This document shows, piece by piece, positions 24,634-32,184 of a stretch of DNA of 64,000 nt; position 1 is the first letter of the stretch; each line of letters begins with the position of its first letter. Source of the stretch: a bacterium (lineage in GTDB: Bacteria > UBA10199 > JAIBAG01); the NCBI GenBank assembly GCA_019695305.1, contig JAIBAG010000001.1:206774-270773 (forward strand). Reading direction: 5' to 3'. Under the pieces are notes generated by a model. It made no database searches. It saw only the letters and a list, made by a program, of their open reading frames with translations, and was not told the DNA's origin. The position numbers and the translations under genes are program-made.

Positions 24634-26403
24634 ATGACAAATAAAGACACCGACAAAAAAGACATTAAAGGTAAACCCATGATGGGGCGCGATATAATTG
24701 TAAAAGCGCTCGAAAACGAAGGCGTAGATGTGGTGTTTGGTTATCCTGGGGGTGCCTCCATGGAAATTCACCAAGGGCTTGCTCAAAGTAAAAAAATTCG
24801 CATGGTATTACCCCGCCACGAACAAGGAGGCTCGTTTGCGGCGCATGGTTATGCGCGTGCTACCGGTAAACCCGGTGTGTGCTTGGCTACTTCAGGTCCC
24901 GGCGCTACCAATTTAATTACCGGCATTACCGATGCCAAACTTGATAGTATTCCCCTTATTGCCTTAACAGGCCAAGTGCCTACCGGTGTAATGGGCAGCG
25001 ATGCATTTCAGGAAATTGATATTGTGGGAGCCACTCTTCCTTGTGTTAAACACAGCTACCTTATTAAAGACATCCAAGATATTCCAGCCATTGTACACGA
25101 AGCTTTTCATATTGCCGTATCAGGTCGTCCGGGTCCTGTGCTCATTGACTTTCCCAAAGATATTCAGCAGCAAACCGCGGTTGTTGATTTTAATAAGCGT
25201 TTAGTACGTCCTGGGTATAGTCCTAAATATGAGCCGTCCAAAAATCAGGTAAAAAAAGCTGTAGAGTTAATTGCCGAAGCTCAGCGTCCTATTATTTATG
25301 CGGGTGGTGGAATTATTTCGGCCGAGGCTTCCGACGAATTACGCAAATTTGTGAAAAAAACCGGTATCCCTATTACCACCACGGTAATGGGCCTTGGCTG
25401 TTATCCCGAAGAAGACGATTTAAGTTTACGCATGCTGGGTATGCACGGGGCTGTTTATGCTAATATTGCTATCAATAAAGCCGATCTTGTCATCGCCTTA
25501 GGTGTTCGCTTTGATGACCGTGTTACCGGAAAACTTGCCGAATTTTGCAAAGGTGCCAAATTTATTCACGTTGATATTGATGCGAGCGAAATAAATAAAA
25601 ACGTAAAAGTAGATGTGCCGGTTCAGGGCGATGTGAAACTGTTTTTAAAGGAAATGAATTCCATTGTTAAAGCGCCTCAAATTGATGCGTGGAAAAAACA
25701 AGTTGCTCAATGGAAAGAAGAATTTGCCTATAAATATGAAATTAAAAAAGACAAAATTGTTCCTCAGCATGTAATTGTAGAACTAGCCAAGCTTGCTCCT
25801 AAAGATTCAATTGTAAGCGTGGGCGTAGGACAACATCAAATGTGGACGGCGCAGTATTATGGTTTTCATACACCGCGCACCTTTTTATGTTCATCCGGTT
25901 TAGGCACTATGGGTTTTGGATTGCCCACCGCTATGGGTGCGGCCGTTGCTTGCCCGGATAAAACCGTTCTTAATATTGACGGTGATGGCAGTTTTATGAT
26001 GAACATTCAGGAACTGCACACGCTGGCTCAGGAAAATATTCCCGTTAAAACCGTAGTGCTTAATAACGAATACCTGGGCATGGTGGCGCAATGGGAAGAT
26101 CGTTTCTACGAATCGGTTCGTGGTCACACGCATTTGGGAGTAAGTAACCCGGCCGAAATTGCCAAAGCCTTTGGTGTAGCCGGCGAAACCATTACCAAAC
26201 CCGAACAAGTTATCCCCGCCTTAAAAAAGATGCTGGCGCATAAAGGCCCGTATGTGCTCGACGTAAAATATCCTTACGACGATGCCGCGCATGGGCACGT
26301 TATCCCTATGATTCCCGGTGGGCGTACCTATCTGGATTCTATTTTACCCAATGGAAAAATTTTAAAAGACTATTGGCGTGAAAAGGGAATTTTGAGGGAT
26401 TAA
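24634..26403 (+). CDS. ilvB: Acetolactate synthase, large subunit
   Basis: Thiamine-diphosphate enzyme that makes acetolactate or acetohydroxybutyrate, the first shared step of branched-chain amino acid synthesis. 589 residues: catalytic Glu in PRHEQGG, ATSGPGATNLITGI, FAD-region PVLIDFPKDIQ, and the TPP motif GDGSFMMNIQEL ... NNEYLGMVAQWEDRFY. ATG 24634 has no ribosome site; ATG 24679 (KGKPMMGRD), 6 nt after AAAGG, fits family N-termini better and may be the true start. No small regulatory subunit gene follows; the next gene is on the other strand. Confidence 0.95.
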   Translation: MTNKDTDKKDIKGKPMMGRDIIVKALENEGVDVVFGYPGGASMEIHQGLAQSKKIRMVLPRHEQGGSFAAHGYARATGKPGVCLATSGPGATNLITGITDAKLDSIPLIALTGQVPTGVMGSDAFQEIDIVGATLPCVKHSYLIKDIQDIPAIVHEAFHIAVSGRPGPVLIDFPKDIQQQTAVVDFNKRLVRPGYSPKYEPSKNQVKKAVELIAEAQRPIIYAGGGIISAEASDELRKFVKKTGIPITTTVMGLGCYPEEDDLSLRMLGMHGAVYANIAINKADLVIALGVRFDDRVTGKLAEFCKGAKFIHVDIDASEINKNVKVDVPVQGDVKLFLKEMNSIVKAPQIDAWKKQVAQWKEEFAYKYEIKKDKIVPQHVIVELAKLAPKDSIVSVGVGQHQMWTAQYYGFHTPRTFLCSSGLGTMGFGLPTAMGAAVACPDKTVLNIDGDGSFMMNIQELHTLAQENIPVKTVVLNNEYLGMVAQWEDRFYESVRGHTHLGVSNPAEIAKAFGVAGETITKPEQVIPALKKMLAHKGPYVLDVKYPYDDAAHGHVIPMIPGGRTYLDSILPNGKILKDYWREKGILRD

Positions 26404-27074
26404 TTGGTTTTTCCCCCGCGCATCATTGTATACCACTCTTTATTTTCTGGCGAATTGCCGAATTTCATTTGCGGGTTGTGTTTTGCCAGCAAAGCGTAAA
26501 CGGGTTCTACATAAGGTGGATCCACCATTAAATGTAATAAACCGCCGCTCTTTAAATGAAACTCAAATTTTGAAACAGGAATAATATTTTTAGCGTGGGG
26601 TAGCGTGCGTATTTCTATTGTCCATAAAACGGAGTCGTTTGTTTTTCCCATCAGCACATCATAAAGTGAAGGGGCTTTTCTATTTTTATAAAAGCCTAAG
26701 CCATAAAAAACAGGCGTTACCAAACATACCAGTGCCAATAAAAAAATGATGAGATATTGCCACCAGGGCGCTTTTTCGGGAGAGAAAATAAGTAAATAAA
26801 TAATCATCAAACCAAACCCACCCATTACTACATTGGCGGTAAGGATATCGGTTTTAGAGCGGGAAAGCGTTTGTTTTAACCATTCTTCCGTAGATTTTGT
26901 TTTTCTTTCCAAATACCACCAACGATACAAGCTGTATGTTGTCATTACAAAAGAGGCTACTAGCATGCCAATGGGGGCTTCTTTTCCCTCGGCGCGATTA
27001 ACAAAAAACATTAATACGAAAATAGCGCTTAAAAGAAAAAAACAAATTTGAGCAACAAGAGCCTTTACGTTCAT
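26400..27074 (-). CDS. Membrane protein of unknown function
   Basis: 224 residues, not recognised. Four hydrophobic segments are visible: two near the N-terminus (QICFFLLSAIFVLMFFV; PIGMLVASFVMTTYSLYRW) and two in the middle (VVMGGFGLMIIYLLIF; YLIIFLLALVCLVTPVFYGLGF). A soluble tail of ~75 residues follows. It overlaps the next upstream gene (27071-27766) by 4 nt, so the two are coupled. Its stop region overlaps the ilvB stop by 4 nt from the other strand. Confidence 0.65.
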   Translation of the reverse strand: MNVKALVAQICFFLLSAIFVLMFFVNRAEGKEAPIGMLVASFVMTTYSLYRWWYLERKTKSTEEWLKQTLSRSKTDILTANVVMGGFGLMIIYLLIFSPEKAPWWQYLIIFLLALVCLVTPVFYGLGFYKNRKAPSLYDVLMGKTNDSVLWTIEIRTLPHAKNIIPVSKFEFHLKSGGLLHLMVDPPYVEPVYALLAKHNPQMKFGNSPENKEWYTMMRGGKTN

Positions 27075-27766
27075 TGAAGGCGTTCCTTTACTTTGACAAT
27101 CAGTTTTAAAATAAAAGGATCTGTTTCTGTTTTTTCAATTGTGTTTAAGAAGGAAAGAGATTGTTTGTCTTTTAAAACATAAAGGGCATTTAAAAAAGTA
27201 GCTTTGGGGCGTTTGGCAAATGCAGGTTTGCCCTTAAACTTTTCTACTACTTCGCTATATTGCTTTTCAATCCATGCGCGCCTGGTGTTGTCACCGGCAA
27301 AAGCATAGGCAACAGCAATTTCCCCCGATCGATTGATGAGTGTATCCAATGTATCTAAATCGAGACCTTTTGTATTTTTAATATCAATGGCGCATGTGGC
27401 GAGTTTGTCGCCGTACTCTTTAAAACCATGGAGCACTAACTGAAGCCCGGCCTGACAGCGGGTAGTATCAACTGTTGAATTGATATAAGGAGTTAAGAGA
27501 GAGCCGATATTATTTTTTTGAGCTACAAGTTCGCCTTTTATTTTATCAATGTTAGTGGGGGTGGCAAAGTATTCGTAACCCTGAATGACTAAAAAATAAA
27601 GATTACGACCGGTGCAGTAAATGGCTTCACTGATACTGCCATCCTCCGAATTAACATTGGCGGTGTCTTTTAGAATATCAGTATATGTTGTGGTGCCTTC
27701 CATACAGTCACCCGCAAAGGATAGGCGAGAAACACAGAGTAAAATTAAAAAAAATATTTTTTTCAT
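27071..27766 (-). CDS. Secreted protein of unknown function
   Basis: 231 residues with a signal peptide (MKKIFFLILLCVSRLSFAG). The mature protein is mostly helical, has Cys at CMEGTTTY, YCTG, RCQAG and ATCAID that could form disulfides, and ends in an alpha-solenoid-like stretch (FLNALYVLKDKQSLSFLNTIEKTETDPFILKLIVKVKERL) resembling HEAT repeats. No family recognised. 3 nt downstream of glmU on the same strand and coupled to the membrane protein that follows. Confidence 0.6.
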   Translation of the reverse strand: MKKIFFLILLCVSRLSFAGDCMEGTTTYTDILKDTANVNSEDGSISEAIYCTGRNLYFLVIQGYEYFATPTNIDKIKGELVAQKNNIGSLLTPYINSTVDTTRCQAGLQLVLHGFKEYGDKLATCAIDIKNTKGLDLDTLDTLINRSGEIAVAYAFAGDNTRRAWIEKQYSEVVEKFKGKPAFAKRPKATFLNALYVLKDKQSLSFLNTIEKTETDPFILKLIVKVKERLQ

Positions 27767-27769
27767 AGT

Positions 27770-29140
27770 TTATTTTTTCTTTTTATCAGCCCAGTTTTCA
27801 ATTTCTGTCTGCTGACTACGGGTTAGTGCCAAACTCTTCTTTTTAACATTTTTAGTAATAGTAGAACCGGCACCAATATAAGCGCCTTCACCCACCGTAA
27901 CAGGAGCTACAAATTGTGTATCGCTGCCTACAAACACACCGTCTTCTAAAATAGTTTGATATTTTTTTACACCATCGTAATTGCACGTGATGGTGCCGGC
28001 CCCGATATTTACTTTTTTACCAATCGTCGCATCACCAATATAACTCAAATGATTTACTTTAGAGCCTTCGCCAATGGTTGATTTCTTAATTTCCGAAAAA
28101 TTACCTACTTTTACACCGTTGGCTAATTTTGTTTCGGGGCGCAATTGGGCAAAAGGTCCAATTTCAATTTCGTTTCCTAAAATAGCATCGCGTGCATACA
28201 CATAAGCTTTAAAATGAACCTTGTTGCCGACAGTGACGTTTTCTAAAAAAAGCCCCGGTTCCAAGGTGCATTCTTTACCGATGCTAGTTTTTCCTAAAAG
28301 AGTACAGGGGCCGTAGATAATGGTTCCAGATCCGATAGTGACATCATCGCCAATCATGACGCCGGCATCGTTTAAAATAGTAACGCCATTTTCTAAATGT
28401 TTTTTAATATTTTTTGTCATTTTTATTTTGTTTGCCGTCATAAGTTCTTCCTGTGAGTTCACGCCTTGGGCTTCGTTAACATCTTTCATCGTATATAAAG
28501 CCGTCTTCTTTTTTTGTTTGTACGCCATGTTTACCAAATCGGTTAAATAATATTCTTTTTGGGCATTTTTGTTTTTTAATTCTTTGATGGCCGTTTTTAA
28601 AAATGAAGCATCCACGGCATACAAGCCCACATTCACCAGTTTTATTTTTTTTTGGACGCTGGTAGCATCTTTATATTCCACAATGTTTTTTGGCTTTTTA
28701 CTCGCATCCAGCACCACACGGCCAAAATGGGAGTTTTCTACGTTGGTAGCCGTGAGTGTAAGCAAGGCTTTTGATTTTTGATGAGTACTTAAAAGGTTTT
28801 GTATGGATTCTGGTGTAATAAGAGGCATATCGCCATTTGTGATGAGCACGGTGCCTTTAAAATTATGAAGAAGTGGCATGGCCGCCATTACGGCGTGTCC
28901 TGTACCCAGCGGCGGATCTTGGATGGCGATTTCAAAATCATAATTTTCAAAATTTTTTTGAATGATGTTTTGTGTCTCGGGGCTGGTGACTACAATTACC
29001 TTTTGTGATTTTATGGATAGTTTTAGCGAGGAGGCAAGCATGGGTTTATCAAGGAGCGGATGCAAAACTTTGGGGACAGAACTTTTCATCCGTGTGCCGC
29101 GGCCGGCTGCTAGAATGATGGTTGCAAGAGAGTGAGGCAT
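27770..29140 (-). CDS. glmU: Bifunctional GlcNAc-1-P acetyltransferase/uridyltransferase
   Basis: Makes UDP-GlcNAc for peptidoglycan and lipopolysaccharide. 456 residues, full length. N-terminal uridyltransferase with LAAGRGTRMKSSVPKVLHPLLDKPM, then PLGTGHAVMAAMP and NGDMPL. The C-terminal half is a left-handed beta helix (VTIGSGTIIYGPCTLLGKTSIG..., SYIGDATIGKKVNIGAGTITCNYDG, VFVGSDTQFVAPVTVGEGAYIGAGSTI). The start codon shares two bases with the possible start of the divergent TPR gene at 29139. Two small genes follow on the same strand. Confidence 0.97.
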   Translation of the reverse strand: MPHSLATIILAAGRGTRMKSSVPKVLHPLLDKPMLASSLKLSIKSQKVIVVTSPETQNIIQKNFENYDFEIAIQDPPLGTGHAVMAAMPLLHNFKGTVLITNGDMPLITPESIQNLLSTHQKSKALLTLTATNVENSHFGRVVLDASKKPKNIVEYKDATSVQKKIKLVNVGLYAVDASFLKTAIKELKNKNAQKEYYLTDLVNMAYKQKKKTALYTMKDVNEAQGVNSQEELMTANKIKMTKNIKKHLENGVTILNDAGVMIGDDVTIGSGTIIYGPCTLLGKTSIGKECTLEPGLFLENVTVGNKVHFKAYVYARDAILGNEIEIGPFAQLRPETKLANGVKVGNFSEIKKSTIGEGSKVNHLSYIGDATIGKKVNIGAGTITCNYDGVKKYQTILEDGVFVGSDTQFVAPVTVGEGAYIGAGSTITKNVKKKSLALTRSQQTEIENWADKKKK

Positions 29141-29852
29141 GGATTATGTTTTAATGATGTGGGGTAAAATAACAACAAGAATTTTTTTTATTACTTTAAT
29201 CCTTTTTAAAGCGCAATTTGGCACTGCCGAAGAGCCTAAAACTTGCCCTTTTTTAGATACTTGTAAGCCCAATGTCTTTATCGATTATCTCAACACACAA
29301 GTAGACGAAGTGGAAAATCAGGTTTCTCCTAAAGGAAGAGTGAAAAAGGCGGCATTCGCTCTTGAACAAGCCGAAAATTGTGTCAAAAGATTTCCGGACG
29401 AAGCGGGTTGTTATTTTTACCGGGCGGTTCTGCGTGGTTTATATATTGAAACCACCGGTTTGGGATATCAAAAGGCTCTTGTTCAGATGGTGAAGGATGC
29501 CAAGAAGGTGTTGGAGATGAATCCTACTTATGATGCAGGTGGGGCCTATCGTCTTTTGGGGAATATTTATTTAAAAGTGCCCGGGATGGCTTTGGCCGAA
29601 GAGGGTATTATTAAAGATGCCGATCAAGCCTATCAATATGCCTTGCAGGCGATGGCCTTAAGCCCTGAGCATCCCGATAACCGGCAATTGTTAGGGGAAG
29701 TGCTGATGGAGCAGGGTAAAAAAGAAGAGGCGCGCGGAGTTTTGGAGCCACTTTTAGCGGAGTACGAGAAAAAGTCTCCCAAAACTTTGCATGATAAAGA
29801 AGTGATCCGTGATCTTCAAAAATTATTGGCTAAAATTTCTAAAAAAAGTTGA
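29139..29852 (+). CDS. Secreted TPR protein
   Basis: 237 residues. A hydrophobic leader (TTRIFFITLILFKAQFGTA) points to export; the start may be ATG 29139 (preceded by GAGG) or ATG 29154/29157. The rest is helical with TPR units: AFALEQAENCVKRFPDEAGCYFYRAVL, AYRLLGNIYLKVPGMALAEEGIIKDADQAYQYALQAMALSPEHPDN and RQLLGEVLMEQGKKEEARGVLEPLL. Resembles TRAP transporter T-component-like helical proteins in overall look, but that is not firm. If 29139 is right, its start codon overlaps that of glmU on the other strand. Repeat R3 begins 25 nt after its stop. Confidence 0.7.
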   Translation: MDYVLMMWGKITTRIFFITLILFKAQFGTAEEPKTCPFLDTCKPNVFIDYLNTQVDEVENQVSPKGRVKKAAFALEQAENCVKRFPDEAGCYFYRAVLRGLYIETTGLGYQKALVQMVKDAKKVLEMNPTYDAGGAYRLLGNIYLKVPGMALAEEGIIKDADQAYQYALQAMALSPEHPDNRQLLGEVLMEQGKKEEARGVLEPLLAEYEKKSPKTLHDKEVIRDLQKLLAKISKKS

Positions 29853-29877
29853 CAAAAAAGAGTGGGTGTTAAAGGTT

Positions 29878-30043
29878 AATCTTTGGGAGAAGTTGTTTTA
29901 AATTTTTTTGAAAATAAGAAGTCTGTCTATTAGATGACGTCCTCACCGTTTCTGGGAAGAAAGTCCTTTGGGTGGTGGGGTGAAGACTTTTAATGTTGGC
30001 CACTCATTTTCAAAAAAATTTAAAACAACTTCTCCCAAAGATT
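29878..30043 (+). repeat. Structured element copy R3 (TTAGATGAC core, 38-bp arms)
   Basis: A perfect 38-bp inverted repeat (29878-29915 with 30006-30043) encloses a 90-nt interior (29916-30005) with the shared blocks TTAGATGAC, CCTCAC, TTCTGGGAAGAAAG, CCTTT, GGTGAAGACT and a TTAATGTTGG variant of the last block. The inner helix GTCCTCAC/GTGAAGAC has one mismatch; in the loop GGGA can pair with TCCT, where R1 has GGGC with GCCT. It lies between the secreted TPR gene and ssb, both on the plus strand, like the other two copies. Confidence 0.85.
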
Positions 30044-30119
30044 GTTGATTGTAGAGTGTTGGAGAGGGAAAAAGTTTTAAAGACATAAATTAATAACATT
30101 ACGGAAGAAAGAGGAATAT

Positions 30120-30566
30120 ATGGCTAGTGTAAACAAAGTAATTATTATTGGAAATTTAGGACAAGATCCCGAAGTGCGTTTTACTCCGGGCGGGGCTGCT
30201 GTGGCGACGCTGAATGTGGCCACCAATGAACGTTGGAACGATAAAAATGGTCAGGCTCAAGAGCGTACCGAATGGCACCGCATTGTGGTGTGGGGTCGTT
30301 TAGCCGAATTGTGCAAAGAATATCTCTCTAAAGGGCGTCCGGTTTATGTAGAAGGGCGTCTTCAAACCCGTAAATGGCAGGATAAAAGTGGCCAAGACCG
30401 TTTTACCACCGAAATTGTTGCTCAAGCCATCCAATTTTTAGGTGCGCGTGGTGGTGGCGAAGGCTTTGGTGGCGGTGGGGGCGATCATGGATCCTCGTCC
30501 GGTTCTTCGGGCTCTTCATCAAACGAACCTCCTCCGTTTGGCTCGGAAGATGATGTTCCTTTTTAA
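30120..30566 (+). CDS. ssb: Single-stranded DNA-binding protein
   Basis: 148 residues. OB-fold start [38 protein letters not shown], then [16 protein letters not shown] and [22 protein letters not shown] Gly/Ser-rich linker leads to the acidic tip [13 protein letters not shown], which in SSB proteins binds replication and repair partners. It covers ssDNA during replication. GAAAGAGGA is a good ribosome site. It follows repeat R3 by 76 bp. Confidence 0.97.
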   Translation: MASVNKVIIIGNLGQDPEVRFTPGGAAVATLNVATNERWNDKNGQAQERTEWHRIVVWGRLAELCKEYLSKGRPVYVEGRLQTRKWQDKSGQDRFTTEIVAQAIQFLGARGGGEGFGGGGGDHGSSSGSSGSSSNEPPPFGSEDDVPF

Positions 30567-30631
30567 ATAATTTCTCCTGTGTGCTGACATTATTCTTGTC
30601 ATTTGATTGGGCCTGCTGATAATGGGAGCTG

Positions 30632-31981
30632 ATGGCTTTATCTCCTCTCCAAGTCAAGATGACCAAGCGTCTCCTCAAGTCGGGGAATGAGGGGAAAATT
30701 GCGCATGCCCTTGAAAAGTTTCATCCATCCGACATCTCTATCTTATTTTCCGAGCTTGATCCGGCCGAAATGCAAAAGCTGCTCGATTCACTTTTTTTAT
30801 TAAAAAAGGCCGGAAAAACCATTATTGAATTGCCCGAGTTTTTAATCCCTGATGTTTTGGAGATGATCGAGGATAAAAAACTCACCGATATTATTGCGCG
30901 GCTGGAACCCGATGACGCACATTACTTAATGGAAAAAATTCCGGCCGGTCGCTGGAAAAATATTCTCGATTCTCTTCCCGAAAACAATAAGCGGTTTCTG
31001 GATAAATTATTACTCTACCCCCACCGTTCGGCTGGTGCCATCATGAACACAAACTTTGTGGCGGTAAAAGCCGATTGGACGGTAGAAGAAGCCATTAATC
31101 ATTTGCGTAACCATCCCGAAACGCACGGAGTGTTTTATATTTATGTGGTGGATGACAGCAATATGCTCTTGGGGGTGCAGTCGCTAAGACATTTGGTAGT
31201 GTCTAAGCCGGGTTCGCTTATTCGGGATGTGATGGATCAGGGAGTTAATTCGGTGCTGGCTACAGCCTCTCAAGAAGAAGCAGCGCAGATTGTAACGCAA
31301 TACAATTTATTGGCACTACCGGTTGTAAACGAAAACCGTGAACTGGTGGGTGTGATTACGGTAGATGACGTGCTGGATATTGTGGAAGAAGAAGCCGCCG
31401 AAGATATTTACCATTTGGCTGGCTTATCCGAAACCGACCGTGCGGCTACTCCCGTGTGGGAAAAAGTAAAAAAACGTTTCCCTTGGATGCTGGTTAATTT
31501 GTGCACGGCCGGCCTTATTTCGTCGGTGGTGCATATTTTTGAAAGTACCATTCAGCAAGTGGTGATTTTAGCTGTGATTATGAATATTGTCACCGGCTTG
31601 GGTGGCAACACGGCCATTCAAAGTTTAACAGTGGTTACCCGTGCCATTGCCATGGGAGAACTGGGATTTGTAAAGCTCTATAAAGTTATATTAAAAGAAA
31701 TGGCCAATGGACTTATTTTGGGAATGTTGGGCGGGGTGCTTATTGGCACTATGGTTTATTTTTTAGAGGGAAATCTTGTACTCAGTTTTATTTTGCTTGT
31801 GGCTCTTACACTTAATTTGGTTTTGGGTGGTTTGGTTGGGGCCGGTATTCCTCTTGTTTTTCGTTCTATGAAACTCGATCCTGCTGTTGGAACATCGGTT
31901 ATTGTTACGATGACAACCGATGTGATGGGCAATATTTTCTTTTTAGGATTTGCTACCTTATTGATGAAGTTTTTGCTTTAG
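30632..31981 (+). CDS. mgtE: Magnesium transporter MgtE
   Basis: 449 residues with the full MgtE layout: N-terminal helical domain of ~130 residues (ALEKFHPSDISILFSELDPAEMQKLLDSL), two CBS domains (SVLATASQEEAAQIVTQYNLLALPVVNENRELVGVITVDDVLDIVEEE), the plug helix, and five membrane segments in the last ~180 residues including MNIVTGLGGNTAIQSLTV. Acts as an inner-membrane Mg2+ channel gated by Mg2+ on the CBS domains. Only 65 bp separates it from ssb; no riboswitch is apparent there. Confidence 0.95.
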   Translation: MALSPLQVKMTKRLLKSGNEGKIAHALEKFHPSDISILFSELDPAEMQKLLDSLFLLKKAGKTIIELPEFLIPDVLEMIEDKKLTDIIARLEPDDAHYLMEKIPAGRWKNILDSLPENNKRFLDKLLLYPHRSAGAIMNTNFVAVKADWTVEEAINHLRNHPETHGVFYIYVVDDSNMLLGVQSLRHLVVSKPGSLIRDVMDQGVNSVLATASQEEAAQIVTQYNLLALPVVNENRELVGVITVDDVLDIVEEEAAEDIYHLAGLSETDRAATPVWEKVKKRFPWMLVNLCTAGLISSVVHIFESTIQQVVILAVIMNIVTGLGGNTAIQSLTVVTRAIAMGELGFVKLYKVILKEMANGLILGMLGGVLIGTMVYFLEGNLVLSFILLVALTLNLVLGGLVGAGIPLVFRSMKLDPAVGTSVIVTMTTDVMGNIFFLGFATLLMKFLL

Positions 31982-32070
31982 AGGCCTTTTTTGTTTTAAC
32001 CCCCTTCAATAATACTCTATTTTAAATATAAGTAATTGAAATCATTAATATTTATAGCTTCACAAGAAGT

Positions 32071-32160
32071 TTTCAATAAATATCGAAACTTTATTGGAAT
32101 TATACCGATAAAGTACTACGTGTTTTAGACACGCGATTTCTGGGCAGAAATCAATTTTTT
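32071..32160 (+). promoter_or_regulatory. Structured leader with terminator-like hairpin before the giant gene
   Basis: Three stems lie in a row: TTTCAATAAA/TTTATTGGAA (32071-32080 with 32090-32099, one mismatch), CGTGT-TTTAG-ACACG (32119-32133), and a perfect 8-bp GATTTCTG-GG-CAGAAATC (32135-32152) followed by AATTTTTT. The last is terminator-like and sits 25 nt before the start codon, as in an attenuator. Whether it senses anything is unknown. The rest of the 31982-32184 gap is AT-rich. Confidence 0.5.
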
Positions 32161-32184
32161 AAATTTAAAAAAAGTGAATCTTGC

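Noticed and set aside
32119-32160. Possible fourth copy of the TTAGATGAC element
   Set aside because: It shares TTTCTGGGCAGA with R1, but lacks TTAGATGAC, the GGTGA block and long arms. The match sits in a simple 8-bp hairpin with a T-run.
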